From positions 1-46,868 of IMG/VR virus record IMGVR_UViG_3300037502_000554: DNA of 46,868 nt; one strand, given 5' to 3'. Position 1 is the first letter of the stretch. Each line of letters opens with the position of its first letter. The translations under genes were made by a program, and so were the position numbers. Positions 25,542 through 33,458 of the stretch are shown in pieces. A model generated the notes under the pieces. The model was not told where the DNA came from, searched no databases, and was given only the letters and a program-made list of their open reading frames with translations. Source of the stretch: a virus.

Positions 25542-26291
25542 ATGAGTACTCACAAACCAGCATCAAGAGAAGAATTCAAAGACTTTTGCCTGAGAAGGCT
25601 AGGTGCTCCGCTTCTAGAGATAAACGTAGATGATGATCAAGTAGAAGACTGCATTGAGATTGCACTTCAGTACTATCACGACTATCACTATGACGGAACT
25701 CAAAAAGTCTATCTAGCGCATCAAGTCACGCAAACTGACATTGACAATAAGTATCTAAGTATACCAGAAGCAATCATTGGTGTCATCAACATCTTTGACA
25801 TTGGCGATTCTTACTCTACAAACAACCTGTTCAACTTGCGCTATCAAATTGCGTTGAATGACTTGTTTGCATTCAACTACGGTCCGTTTGCGCCGTACTA
25901 CATGGCGCTTCAAAACGTAGCGTTAGCCGAAGAACTATTCGTTGGCAAACAATCTCTGAGATTCAATCGCCACACAAACAAACTCTACATCGACATGGAT
26001 TGGAGTAGCAAAATGGTAGTCGGTGAATACATCATCGTTGAAGGCTATCAATTGCTTGATCCGGACACATACACAGATGTGTACAATGATCGTTGGCTAA
26101 AGCGTTATGCTACTGCACAGATCAAAAAACAATGGGGCGAAAATCTCAAAAAGTTCGAAGGACTACAAATGCCAGGCGCAGTCACGTTCAACGGACAAAA
26201 GATTTGGGACGAAGCAGTAGAAGAAATCACGCAACTTGAAGAAGAAATGATCAATTCTTATTCATTGCCAGTTTCAGACATGATAGGATAA
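25542..26291 (+). CDS. 13: Neck protein gp13
   Basis: A 249-residue protein (T4 gp13: 309) with the family pattern REEFKDFCLRRLGAPLLEIN, then DDQVEDCIEIALQYYHDYHY, AIIGVINIFDIG, and a C-terminal NDRWLKRYATAQIKKQWGENLKKFEGLQMPG block (given here only in outline). gp13 and gp14 form the neck or connector complex that closes the filled head and joins it to the tail; gp13 is the head-completion component contacting the portal. It is followed by gp14 after four bases. Confidence 0.93.
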   Translation: MSTHKPASREEFKDFCLRRLGAPLLEINVDDDQVEDCIEIALQYYHDYHYDGTQKVYLAHQVTQTDIDNKYLSIPEAIIGVINIFDIGDSYSTNNLFNLRYQIALNDLFAFNYGPFAPYYMALQNVALAEELFVGKQSLRFNRHTNKLYIDMDWSSKMVVGEYIIVEGYQLLDPDTYTDVYNDRWLKRYATAQIKKQWGENLKKFEGLQMPGAVTFNGQKIWDEAVEEITQLEEEMINSYSLPVSDMIG

Positions 26292-26295
26292 CATT

Positions 26296-27108
26296 GTGGC
26301 AAGAAATCGCTACTTCAACCAATATTCGCAAGTAGCCTCAGAGCAGACACTTGTAGAAGATTTGATCATTGAATCTATCAAGATTTATGGTCACGATGTT
26401 TATTATCTTCCAAAAACGCATGTCAATCTAGACTTGCTCTACAAAGAGGATGCATCAGTTCTATTTGACGATGCACTACAACTTGAAATGTATCTCAAGA
26501 CCTACGATGGATACTTGGGACAGAATGACTTCATCTCCAAGTTCGGCTTGCAAGTCGATGAGTCGCTGACATTTACCGTATCGCAGAAACGATTCAAGCA
26601 AGTACTTCAGACAATGGCATTGACTGAGTACAACTACAATCTAAAACTTGAAGACGGCAACTTACTTGTGCATGAAGGCAGTTATGACTACAGCACATTG
26701 ATTCGCCCTAGAGAAGGGGACTTGATTTGGTTTCCGATGACAAAAGACTTGTTTGAAATCAAGTTTGTCGAACCAATCGAAGTACTCTTTCAACTAGGCA
26801 AACTTTATACCTATGAGATTCGTTGCGACAAATACGAATACTCTAGCGAAAGATTGGATACTGACGTTGCAGAAATTGATCAGATTGAAACAGACTATAG
26901 CGTTTCAACTGATAACATGCCGAAGTTCCTCAATGAAGACGGTGATCAACTTCTTAATGAAAATGGCACTCTACTTCTTGAAGAAGGTCAACACGTTGAT
27001 GAGCGTGACGATTCTGCGCAAAATGATTATTTACAAGACAAGATTGCCGATGAGGATGTACTAGACTTCTCAGAGAGCAATCCATTCTCTAGTGTGAGGA
27101 CTTTCTAA
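26296..27108 (+). CDS. 14: Neck protein gp14
   Basis: A 270-residue protein (T4 gp14: 256) beginning at a GTG. Typical elements are ARNRYFNQYSQVASEQTLVE, LIIESIKIYGHDVYYLPKTH, and LIRPREGDLIWFPMTKDLFE followed by KLYTYEIRCDKYEYSSE. These match the gp14 head-completion family. The GTG start is chosen because the conserved 'RN.YFnqys..EQ.LvedLiiEsIkiyG' region begins immediately after it and no better ATG lies nearby. A Leu/Asn/Glu repeat near 218-230 (LNEDGDQLLNENGTLLLEEG) is a small curiosity. Stop and next start overlap as TAATG. Confidence 0.92.
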   Translation: MARNRYFNQYSQVASEQTLVEDLIIESIKIYGHDVYYLPKTHVNLDLLYKEDASVLFDDALQLEMYLKTYDGYLGQNDFISKFGLQVDESLTFTVSQKRFKQVLQTMALTEYNYNLKLEDGNLLVHEGSYDYSTLIRPREGDLIWFPMTKDLFEIKFVEPIEVLFQLGKLYTYEIRCDKYEYSSERLDTDVAEIDQIETDYSVSTDNMPKFLNEDGDQLLNENGTLLLEEGQHVDERDDSAQNDYLQDKIADEDVLDFSESNPFSSVRTF

Positions 27109-27827
27109 TGTTTGGACACGATTTTTATCACGGTTCGTTGCGCAGATACGTTATCATGTTTGGTAACATCTTCAACGAAATTCAAATTAAGCGTTTCAAC
27201 GACTCTGGCGCCGCTATTCAAAGCGTTGCAGTTCCTATTGCATACGGACCAAAACAGAGAGCAATTGAACGTGCGTTGGCTGATCCTACAGGCTTCAAAA
27301 GCGTAGCAGTTACTATGCCACGCATGACGTTTGTTATGTCTTCGTTGAACTATGCGCCAATGCGTAAGTTAGGCAGCACACTCAAGTTTCGCAACAGCAC
27401 ATTTGATCAAAACTTGCAATCGTTCAGTTCAGTCTATGCGCCAGTGCCATATGACATGTTGTTCACTCTTAGCGTATTGACAAAGAACGCAGAAGACGGA
27501 ACACAAATCATCGAACAGATTTTGCCATTCTTCACACCAGACTTTACTGTGACGATGAAAGCATTGCCAGAGATGGGCTTGAATCTTGACATACCAATTG
27601 AACTAACATCTGTATCCTCAGACGATTCATATGAAGGCGATTTTGACGTAAAGCGTGTACTCACTTGGGACTTGACTTTCAATGTCAAAGGCTATCTATT
27701 TGGACCTGTCAGCAAGAGCAAATACATTGCTGAAGTTGACATTAACATGTTTGACAAAGATTATGCAGAAGCGATCACAGAAATTGCTGGCATTACTGCT
27801 AACACTACAACTACGATATTATCATGA
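27108..27827 (+). CDS. 15: Tail completion / sheath terminator gp15
   Basis: A 239-residue protein (T4 gp15: 272) with FYHGSLRRYVIMFGNIFNEI, VPIAYGPKQRAIERALAD, MTFVMSSLNYAPMRKL and YDMLFTLSVLTKNAEDGTQI, which together are diagnostic of gp15. In T4, a gp15 hexamer caps the finished tail and sheath and connects to gp13/gp14. The gene overlaps gp14 by TAATG and gp16 by ATGA, so the neck and packaging genes form one transcription unit. Confidence 0.94.
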   Translation: MFGHDFYHGSLRRYVIMFGNIFNEIQIKRFNDSGAAIQSVAVPIAYGPKQRAIERALADPTGFKSVAVTMPRMTFVMSSLNYAPMRKLGSTLKFRNSTFDQNLQSFSSVYAPVPYDMLFTLSVLTKNAEDGTQIIEQILPFFTPDFTVTMKALPEMGLNLDIPIELTSVSSDDSYEGDFDVKRVLTWDLTFNVKGYLFGPVSKSKYIAEVDINMFDKDYAEAITEIAGITANTTTTILS

Positions 27828-28228
27828 AGCCTACAGTAGATACAAAACTTAACCAAATCTTTGACGTTGTTCCTGCGGCTACAACGACAATGGAACTCGC
27901 ACCATCTTTGCCAAAAGAAGAACAGAATGTCGATGATGATTATGAGTACGCACGAAAGAATCTGCGCACACTCATTGACAATGGCAAAGACGCTATGGAG
28001 AACTTGACGTTTCTAGCGAAAGAGGGTGAATCGCCAAGAGCATACGAAGTCATTGGTCAACTCATCAAGACATTAGCAGATACGAATAAAGACCTTCTTG
28101 ACCTCTCTAAGAAAGCAAGAGAAGCAAAAGGCATGAAGAGTGCAGAGGACCAAAAGCCTCAAAACGTGACAAATGCTTTGTTTGTCGGCAGCACAGCAGA
28201 ACTACAAAAACTAATTAAGGGACAGTAA
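27824..28228 (+). CDS. 16: Terminase small subunit gp16
   Basis: A 134-residue protein (T4 gp16: 164). The central helical pair (DDDYEYARKNLRTLIDNGKD, then SPRAYEVIGQLIKTLADTNKDLL shortened) matches T4-type small terminases, which form a ring that regulates gp17 and recognises DNA for packaging. The C-terminal tail (NVTNALFVGSTAELQKLIK) is the usual 'FVGSTaeLqklik' ending. It overlaps gp15 (ATGA) and the nuclease gene (TAATG). Confidence 0.9.
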   Translation: MKPTVDTKLNQIFDVVPAATTTMELAPSLPKEEQNVDDDYEYARKNLRTLIDNGKDAMENLTFLAKEGESPRAYEVIGQLIKTLADTNKDLLDLSKKAREAKGMKSAEDQKPQNVTNALFVGSTAELQKLIKGQ

Positions 28229-28656
28229 TGTATCAGTATAGAGCAAAAATTCTAAAAGTACTTGACGGCGACACCGTACAAGTTGACTTGGACTTGGGTT
28301 TCAACATCGTTCTAGCAAATCAAAAAGTGCGCCTAGCAGGTATTGATACACCAGAATCTCGCACAGCAAACGCAGAAGAAAAGCCAAGAGGCTTGCTATC
28401 AAAGAAAAAACTACAAGAAAAACTGCCAGTCGGTTCTTATGCGATGATTGAGACAATGAAACCAGACAGCAATGATGACAAGTTTGGACGTATTCTTGGT
28501 GTCTTTATTACCGAAGACGGTACTAGAGTCAACCAATGGATGATTGACAACAACTACGCAGTTCTCTATTTGGGTGAAAATAAAGAGTTGGTTCAAGAAG
28601 CACACCAACAAAACAAGCAAATACTCATTCAGAGAGGCGAGTTACCTAATAAATAA
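28228..28656 (+). CDS. Staphylococcal-nuclease-like (thermonuclease) protein
   Basis: A 142-residue protein with the SNase pattern: ILKVLDGDTVQVDLDLGF at 8-25, VRLAGIDTPES at 34-44, and DDKFGRILGVF at 83-93. Arg35, Asp40, Glu43 and Arg88 match the catalytic or metal-binding residues of staphylococcal nuclease (Arg35, Asp40, Glu43, Arg87). No signal peptide is visible, so it should act inside the cell or the capsid complex. The gene is wedged between both terminase subunits, coupled to gp16 by TAATG. That placement suggests a link to packaging, host DNA breakdown late in infection, or DNA trimming; the sequence alone does not tell which. From memory, some cyanophages also carry a thermonuclease near here. 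Confidence 0.88.
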   Translation: MYQYRAKILKVLDGDTVQVDLDLGFNIVLANQKVRLAGIDTPESRTANAEEKPRGLLSKKKLQEKLPVGSYAMIETMKPDSNDDKFGRILGVFITEDGTRVNQWMIDNNYAVLYLGENKELVQEAHQQNKQILIQRGELPNK

Positions 28657-28659
28657 CTC

Positions 28660-30294
28660 ATGGCAACTAAAAACTACCTTGGCAATGCGAACTTAAAAGC
28701 GATCAATGTTCAGATACAATACACAAAAGACCAAATTGATGAGTATCTGAAGTGCGCAGCCGACCCAATTTACTTCATCGAAACTTATTGCAAGATTGTA
28801 ACGCTTGACCACGGTCTTCAACCATTTAATCTCTACGAATGTCAGAAGAACAAAGTCAAAGTAATTCACGAAAACCGCAAAGTCATTCTGATGGAGGGGC
28901 GTCAGCAGGGCAAGACTACCACCTCTGCGGCGTATATCCTTTGGTATACCATTTTCCAGGAAAGCAAGACAGTTGCGATTCTTGCAAACAAGGCGGCCGC
29001 AGCCCGAGAAGTACTGTATCGTTATCAGTTGATGTATGAAAACTTACCTATCTGGCTACAGCAAGGCGTTTCTACATGGAACAAAGGTGACATTGCACTA
29101 GAAAACGGATCAATTGTCTTCACAGCCGCAACAAGCCGTCAAGGTATTCGTGGTAAGTCTGTTAACTTGTTGTACGTTGACGAAACTGCTATCATTCCTA
29201 ACAATCTTGCTGAAGAATTCTTCACCGCAGTCTATCCTACCATCTCCGCTGGTGAAACGACAAAGATTCTATTGTCATCTACACCGCTTGGCTATAATCA
29301 CTTCTGGAAATTCTGGAACGATGCACAAAACAATCGCAACGGATTTGTTCCATTGTTCATTCCGTACTGGGAAATTCCCGGCCGTGATGAGAAATGGGCT
29401 GAAGAACAACGCAGATTGCTTGGCGAACTACGATTTAACCAGGAAGTCTTATGTAACTTCTTAGGTTCTAGCCTAACGCTGATTGCATCGGACGCAATTG
29501 CACAAATGTCACCAAATCCGACAATCTATAGCAAAGATGGGCTTGACATTTACGAAAAAGTTGAAAAAGAACATACATACGTTATCGTAGCAGACACTTC
29601 AAAAGGTGTTGAAGGTGACTACTCAGCATTTCAAATCATCGATGCAACTTCAGTACCATACAAAGTTGTTGGAAAATACCGAGACAACAAAATTAGTCCG
29701 TTGTTGTATCCGTCAGTCATCTACAAAGTCGCAAAAGAATTCAACGATGCTTACGTTCTAATTGAAATCAACACTTCAGAACAAGTCGCAGAGATTCTTT
29801 ATGGCGAATATGAGTACGAAAACATTGTATTCGTCAACCGAACAACACAAGGACAGGTTGTCTCTGGTGGCTTCGGTGGCGGTAAATCTCAACTCGGTGT
29901 CGTTACAGACAAAAAAATCAAACGCATCGGTTGTTCTAACTTCAAATCAATGGTAGAAGAGAAAAAACTTCTCATACCAGACGCAGACACAATTTCAGAA
30001 ATCTCCACATTCATTCAAAAGAGAAACAGTTACGCCGCAGATGAAGGTTATCACGATGATCTAGTCATGCCATTGGTTCTATTTTCTTGGCTAACAACAA
30101 ATCCTTACTTCAAGGACTTGACTAATGTAAACTTGAGAAAAGAACTTTATGAACAGCGAATTAAGATGATTGAGGAAGAAGTCACACCCTTCGGCTTTAT
30201 AAATAACGGTGAAGATGAGGATAAAACTTTTGTTGATGGTTCCGGACAGGTGTGGGAGGAAATAGACAAATATGCAAAATCCGATTTTTTATAA
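28660..30294 (+). CDS. 17: Terminase large subunit gp17
   Basis: A 544-residue protein (T4 gp17: 610). The ATPase domain has Walker A EGRQQGKTT (Lys85), the TerL form with Arg-Gln before the loop, and Walker B LLYVDE (Asp174-Glu175). A coupling motif (LLSSTPLGYNHFW) follows. The C-terminal RNase H-like nuclease has Asp312 (VIVADTSKGVEGDYSAF), Glu369 (VLIEINTSEQV) and Asp466/Asp467 (YHDDLVMPLVLF). It drives DNA into the prohead and cuts the concatemer when the head is full. It begins three bases after the nuclease gene. The C-terminus overlaps a late-promoter box for the sheath gene. Confidence 0.97.
   Translation: MATKNYLGNANLKAINVQIQYTKDQIDEYLKCAADPIYFIETYCKIVTLDHGLQPFNLYECQKNKVKVIHENRKVILMEGRQQGKTTTSAAYILWYTIFQESKTVAILANKAAAAREVLYRYQLMYENLPIWLQQGVSTWNKGDIALENGSIVFTAATSRQGIRGKSVNLLYVDETAIIPNNLAEEFFTAVYPTISAGETTKILLSSTPLGYNHFWKFWNDAQNNRNGFVPLFIPYWEIPGRDEKWAEEQRRLLGELRFNQEVLCNFLGSSLTLIASDAIAQMSPNPTIYSKDGLDIYEKVEKEHTYVIVADTSKGVEGDYSAFQIIDATSVPYKVVGKYRDNKISPLLYPSVIYKVAKEFNDAYVLIEINTSEQVAEILYGEYEYENIVFVNRTTQGQVVSGGFGGGKSQLGVVTDKKIKRIGCSNFKSMVEEKKLLIPDADTISEISTFIQKRNSYAADEGYHDDLVMPLVLFSWLTTNPYFKDLTNVNLRKELYEQRIKMIEEEVTPFGFINNGEDEDKTFVDGSGQVWEEIDKYAKSDFL
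30198..30205 (+). promoter_or_regulatory. Possible second late box inside the 3' end of gene 17
   Basis: An exact TATAAATA lies within gene 17, in frame with Ile-Asn codons, 155 bases before the sheath ATG and 84 bases before the main box at 30290. It may be a tandem late promoter for gp18, but its coding location makes chance equally likely. Confidence 0.3.
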
Positions 30295-30297
30295 ATA
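30290..30297 (+). promoter_or_regulatory. Late promoter box TATAAATA before the sheath gene
   Basis: An exact TATAAATA, after a short T run, overlaps the gp17 stop codon; it lies 63 bases before the gp18 ATG, which has an AAGGAG ribosome-binding site. Confidence 0.75.
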
Positions 30298-30360
30298 AAA
30301 CAGAATATGAATGAATCGTGCGTGAAGAGAGATATAAAATCTTAATCAAGGAGAAAACGA

Positions 30361-32262
30361 ATGGCAATCAATCTAATTTCACCAGGCGTAAAAGTTACTG
30401 AATCTGATCAAGTCGCATCAGTTCAGGCAACTGGTACGACCATTGGAGGTGCTGTTGGTCAGTTTAGATGGGGTCCGGTTGAAGCCGCTACTCTTGTTAC
30501 TAGCGAAACCGAATTGGTAACAAAGTTTGCAGCCCCTAACGCAACTAATGTAGTTGATTTTCTAAATGCCGCAAACTTCCTATCTTATACTCCAGCCCTA
30601 TACGTTGTTCGTACCGCCACAACCGGTGCAAATAATGCAACTGCTGAAGCATCTACCGGATCAGGTACCACAGGTACTGGTCTTCTAATCAAAAATGACG
30701 ACATTTACGACAATACCTACTCAGATGGTTCAGGTAACGTAGGTCCATGGATTGCAAAGCATCCAGGCGCATTGGGTAACTCACTAAAAGTTTCTACTTG
30801 CCCATCAAGCGCAGTTTGGGAATCTACTCTAACCGGTACATTCACCGTTTCTGCATCTGGTACTGTAGTGACTGGCTCTGGTTCAGCCGCAAACACAGAA
30901 CTAACAGTTGGCGATATCGTTGTTATCAGCGGTCGTTCAATCAAAGTTTCTGCTGTAACTAACGCAACTTCATTCACACTAGCATCTGCACACATCACGG
31001 GTGCGGCCTCTGTGACTGTAACTCGCCGTTGGGAATACTTCGACTCATTCGATGCCGCTCCAGGTACATCAACCTATGCTTCAGATCGTGGTGGTGTTAA
31101 TGACGAAATGCACATTGCCGTTGTTGACGAAGATGGTTTGTTCACTGGCACCGCTGGTGCAGTTGTTGAAAAGTTCGGTTCAGTTTCAAAAGGTAGCGAT
31201 GCCCGTAAATCTGACGGTGGTAGCAACTACTACAAAGACGTTATCAACACAGGTTCTACATACATTCGTTGGATGGATCATGATGCCGCTGGTACAAACT
31301 GGGGCACAACCGTAACTGGTAAGACATTTACCGCAGTTACAGTTCCAAAGAACTACAGCCTAGCAGGTGGTTCAGATGGTTCAGCCGCAACAGACGGTCA
31401 GAGAATTGATGCATATGGCAAGTTCAAGAACAAGCAGAATGTTCCTGTAACATTGATTCCTATGGGTGCTTCAAGCGCAACAGTTATCAATACAGTTATT
31501 GCTGACGTTGCTGAGGCTCGCAAAGACGTTGTTGTTACATTCTCACCAGAAAAAGCAGACGTTGTTAACAACGCTGACGATGAAGTTACCGATATCAAAG
31601 CATTTGCTGACACCATCACCCGTTCTACATACGGCGTAATGGACGGCAACTGGAAGTATCAGTACGACAAGTATAACGACACTTATGTTTGGGTACCTTG
31701 CGCCGCTGACGTAGCAGGTTGCATGGCAAGAACAGATGCAGAACGTGCACCATGGTTCTCACCAGCAGGCTACGCAAATGGTCGTATTCTTAACGCAGTT
31801 CGTCTAGCATGGAATCCTAACCAAACAGAACGTGACTTGTTGTACAAGCACGCCATCAACCCAATCTTCTCAGAGCCAGGTCGTGGTGTTGTTCTCTTCG
31901 GTGACAAGACTTTCACAACCAAGCCAGGTTCATTCAGCCGCATTAACGTGCGCCGTCTGTTCATCGAACTTCAGAAGAACATCAGCGGACTTGCTGGCAA
32001 TCTATTGTTCGAACAGAACGATGATGCTACAAGAGCAGGTTTCGTGAATGCTGTTGAGCCATACTTGAGAAGCGTACAAGGTCAGCGTGGTCTAACAGAC
32101 TTCCGTGTGATTTGCGATGCATCAAACAATCCTGATGCAGTTGTAAACGCTAACGAATTCATTGCAGACATTTACGTTCGTCCAATTTCTTCAATCAACT
32201 TCATTCAGTTGAACTTCGTTTCTGTGAGAGGGGCTGCCGCTTTTGCTGAGATTGCAGGCTAA
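30361..32262 (+). CDS. 18: Tail sheath protein gp18
   Basis: A 633-residue protein (T4 gp18: 659). The start (INLISPGVKVTESDQVASVQ, then GGAVGQFRWGPVE) and the C-terminal core (RINVRRLFIELQKNISGLAG, then EPYLRSVQGQRGLTDFRVIC, and VYVRPISSINFIQLNFVSV with D before V here) are diagnostic. Sheath subunits form six-start rings around the tube and contract to drive it through the host envelope. An inserted domain at about residues 157-222 (LTGTFTVSASGTVVTGSGSA...VGDIVVISGRSIKVSAV) is a beta module also found in the DUF4815 and gp7-like proteins. Surface insertions in sheath proteins are known in this family; this one is shared with other virion genes. Confidence 0.96.
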   Translation: MAINLISPGVKVTESDQVASVQATGTTIGGAVGQFRWGPVEAATLVTSETELVTKFAAPNATNVVDFLNAANFLSYTPALYVVRTATTGANNATAEASTGSGTTGTGLLIKNDDIYDNTYSDGSGNVGPWIAKHPGALGNSLKVSTCPSSAVWESTLTGTFTVSASGTVVTGSGSAANTELTVGDIVVISGRSIKVSAVTNATSFTLASAHITGAASVTVTRRWEYFDSFDAAPGTSTYASDRGGVNDEMHIAVVDEDGLFTGTAGAVVEKFGSVSKGSDARKSDGGSNYYKDVINTGSTYIRWMDHDAAGTNWGTTVTGKTFTAVTVPKNYSLAGGSDGSAATDGQRIDAYGKFKNKQNVPVTLIPMGASSATVINTVIADVAEARKDVVVTFSPEKADVVNNADDEVTDIKAFADTITRSTYGVMDGNWKYQYDKYNDTYVWVPCAADVAGCMARTDAERAPWFSPAGYANGRILNAVRLAWNPNQTERDLLYKHAINPIFSEPGRGVVLFGDKTFTTKPGSFSRINVRRLFIELQKNISGLAGNLLFEQNDDATRAGFVNAVEPYLRSVQGQRGLTDFRVICDASNNPDAVVNANEFIADIYVRPISSINFIQLNFVSVRGAAAFAEIAG

Positions 32263-32297
32263 ATATAACTGACTAACAAGCAAAAGAGGAGAATAAA

Positions 32298-32831
32298 ATG
32301 GCAATTGCAACCTTAGCATCAATTAAAACAGCGATTGGTTTGGGCGCACGCCCAAACCTTTTCCGAATCTACTTCGGTGGTGGCTTGAGTGCCGCTAGTG
32401 TAGGTAAGGACGGTGCGGTGTCGTTGCTCTGCAAAGCCGGTTCTCTACCAGGTTCAACATTGGGCGTGATCGAAGTACCAATGGGAGGCGGACGTAGATA
32501 TAAACTTGCAGGGGACCGTACTTACGCAGAATGGACTGTTACAATTTTGAATGACAGCGCCGGTAACGCACGAAAAGTAATGGAAGACTATCAGAAGTTG
32601 TTCGTTAACACCGACATGGAATTGGCTTCACTTGGCAACCGTGTAACTACAGCACGATCAACCGTGACTGTAGAACAGTTGACTGAAGACGCTACAACCA
32701 TTGGACGTAAATACGAACTAGTAAACTGCTTCCCTACCGATATCTCAGCAATGGATTTGTCTTATGATACGACAGATACCCTGCAAGAGTTTACCGTGAC
32801 TTGGGTATACGATTACTTCAAAGCGGTTTAA
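32298..32831 (+). CDS. 19: Tail tube protein gp19, copy 1
   Basis: A 177-residue protein (T4 gp19: 163). Family elements: LGARPNLFRIYFGG, LLCKAGSLPGSTLGVIEVPM, YKLAGDRTYAEWTVTILND, and the C-terminal AMDLSYDTTDTLQEFTVTWV. gp19 hexamers stack to form the inner tube of the contractile tail. It is followed 15 bases later by a clear paralogue. An AGAGGAG ribosome-binding site at 32285-32291 precedes the ATG. Relative abundance of the two paralogues in the tail cannot be judged from sequence. Confidence 0.93.
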   Translation: MAIATLASIKTAIGLGARPNLFRIYFGGGLSAASVGKDGAVSLLCKAGSLPGSTLGVIEVPMGGGRRYKLAGDRTYAEWTVTILNDSAGNARKVMEDYQKLFVNTDMELASLGNRVTTARSTVTVEQLTEDATTIGRKYELVNCFPTDISAMDLSYDTTDTLQEFTVTWVYDYFKAV

Positions 32832-32846
32832 TAGGGAGAAAAGAAA

Positions 32847-33359
32847 ATGGCATTTAGCATAACAGCATTTAATACCGCACTAAACGGTGGTATTAGACCT
32901 AATCAGTTTAGCATTGAGATTCCCTCTGTGCCAACAGGCGTAACGCTACCTAACTTTTCGATTCTGTGCAAAGCAGGTGCAGTTCCTGGCATGACAATCG
33001 GCGTCATTGAAGTTCCTTTCAGAGGCCGTAGAGTTAAGTATCCAGGCGACAGAACATTCGCAGAGTGGACAGTTACGGTTATCAATCAGAGAGACCAAGC
33101 AATTCGTGCAGGTTTTGAAGCATGGGGTAATTTCACTAGCGCACTAGATTTCACCAGTACTGCTATTAGTAGCAAGTCTGCTGATAACTATAAAGCAAGC
33201 GTAGACATTAAACAATTGGCAGACGATGGCTCAGTCATTCGTACCTATCAGTTGAGAGAAGCGTTTGTTGTAGACGTTGGTGCGATTGAACTATCATACG
33301 ATACTACCGATGCTATCGAAGAGTTTACCGTAACCTTCCAATACAGTTATTTCGTATAA
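32847..33359 (+). CDS. Tail tube protein gp19, copy 2
   Basis: A 170-residue paralogue of the preceding gene. Shared blocks include GGIRPNQFSIEIP, ILCKAGAVPGMTIGVIEVPF, YPGDRTFAEWTVTVIN and IELSYDTTDAIEEFTVTFQY. The loop around residue 60 is shorter (FRGRRVK instead of MGGGRRYK), and the middle portion has diverged strongly. Ancient duplication followed by specialisation is likely: one copy may build the shaft and the other a special ring, or both may alternate. A GGGAGAA ribosome-binding site is at 32833-32839. Confidence 0.92.
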   Translation: MAFSITAFNTALNGGIRPNQFSIEIPSVPTGVTLPNFSILCKAGAVPGMTIGVIEVPFRGRRVKYPGDRTFAEWTVTVINQRDQAIRAGFEAWGNFTSALDFTSTAISSKSADNYKASVDIKQLADDGSVIRTYQLREAFVVDVGAIELSYDTTDAIEEFTVTFQYSYFV

Positions 33360-33375
33360 TTTGACGAAGACTTTT

Positions 33376-33396
33376 CGCAACTATAAATAAGTTGCG
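33376..33396 (+). promoter_or_regulatory. Palindrome with a late promoter box (33382-33389) in its loop
   Basis: Six-base perfect arms CGCAAC (33376-33381) and GTTGCG (33391-33396) enclose a nine-base loop TATAAATAA, whose first eight bases are the exact late box. No T run follows, so the structure is not an ordinary terminator. It lies after the second tube gene and before the terminator that precedes gp20. As a promoter it would give a transcript starting near 33395 that must cross the terminator at 33413-33441 before reaching gp20. Confidence 0.6.
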
Positions 33397-33412
33397 TATG
33401 TAGTTTTCAATG

Positions 33413-33441
33413 TGGGGGGCTACTACGCCCCCCATTTTTTT
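33413..33441 (+). terminator. Rho-independent terminator between the tail and portal genes
   Basis: An 8-bp stem, TGGGGGGC with GCCCCCCA (loop TACTAC), is followed by seven Ts at 33435-33441. It lies downstream of the palindromic late box and 17 bases upstream of the gp20 ATG, so it may act on both read-through from the tail operon and the new transcript. Confidence 0.88.
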
Positions 33442-33458
33442 AATGAAGAGAGATATGT

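Noticed and set aside
28648-28655. AATAAATA before gene 17
   Set aside because: It is within the last codons of the nuclease gene, four bases before the gp17 ATG, and deviates from consensus.
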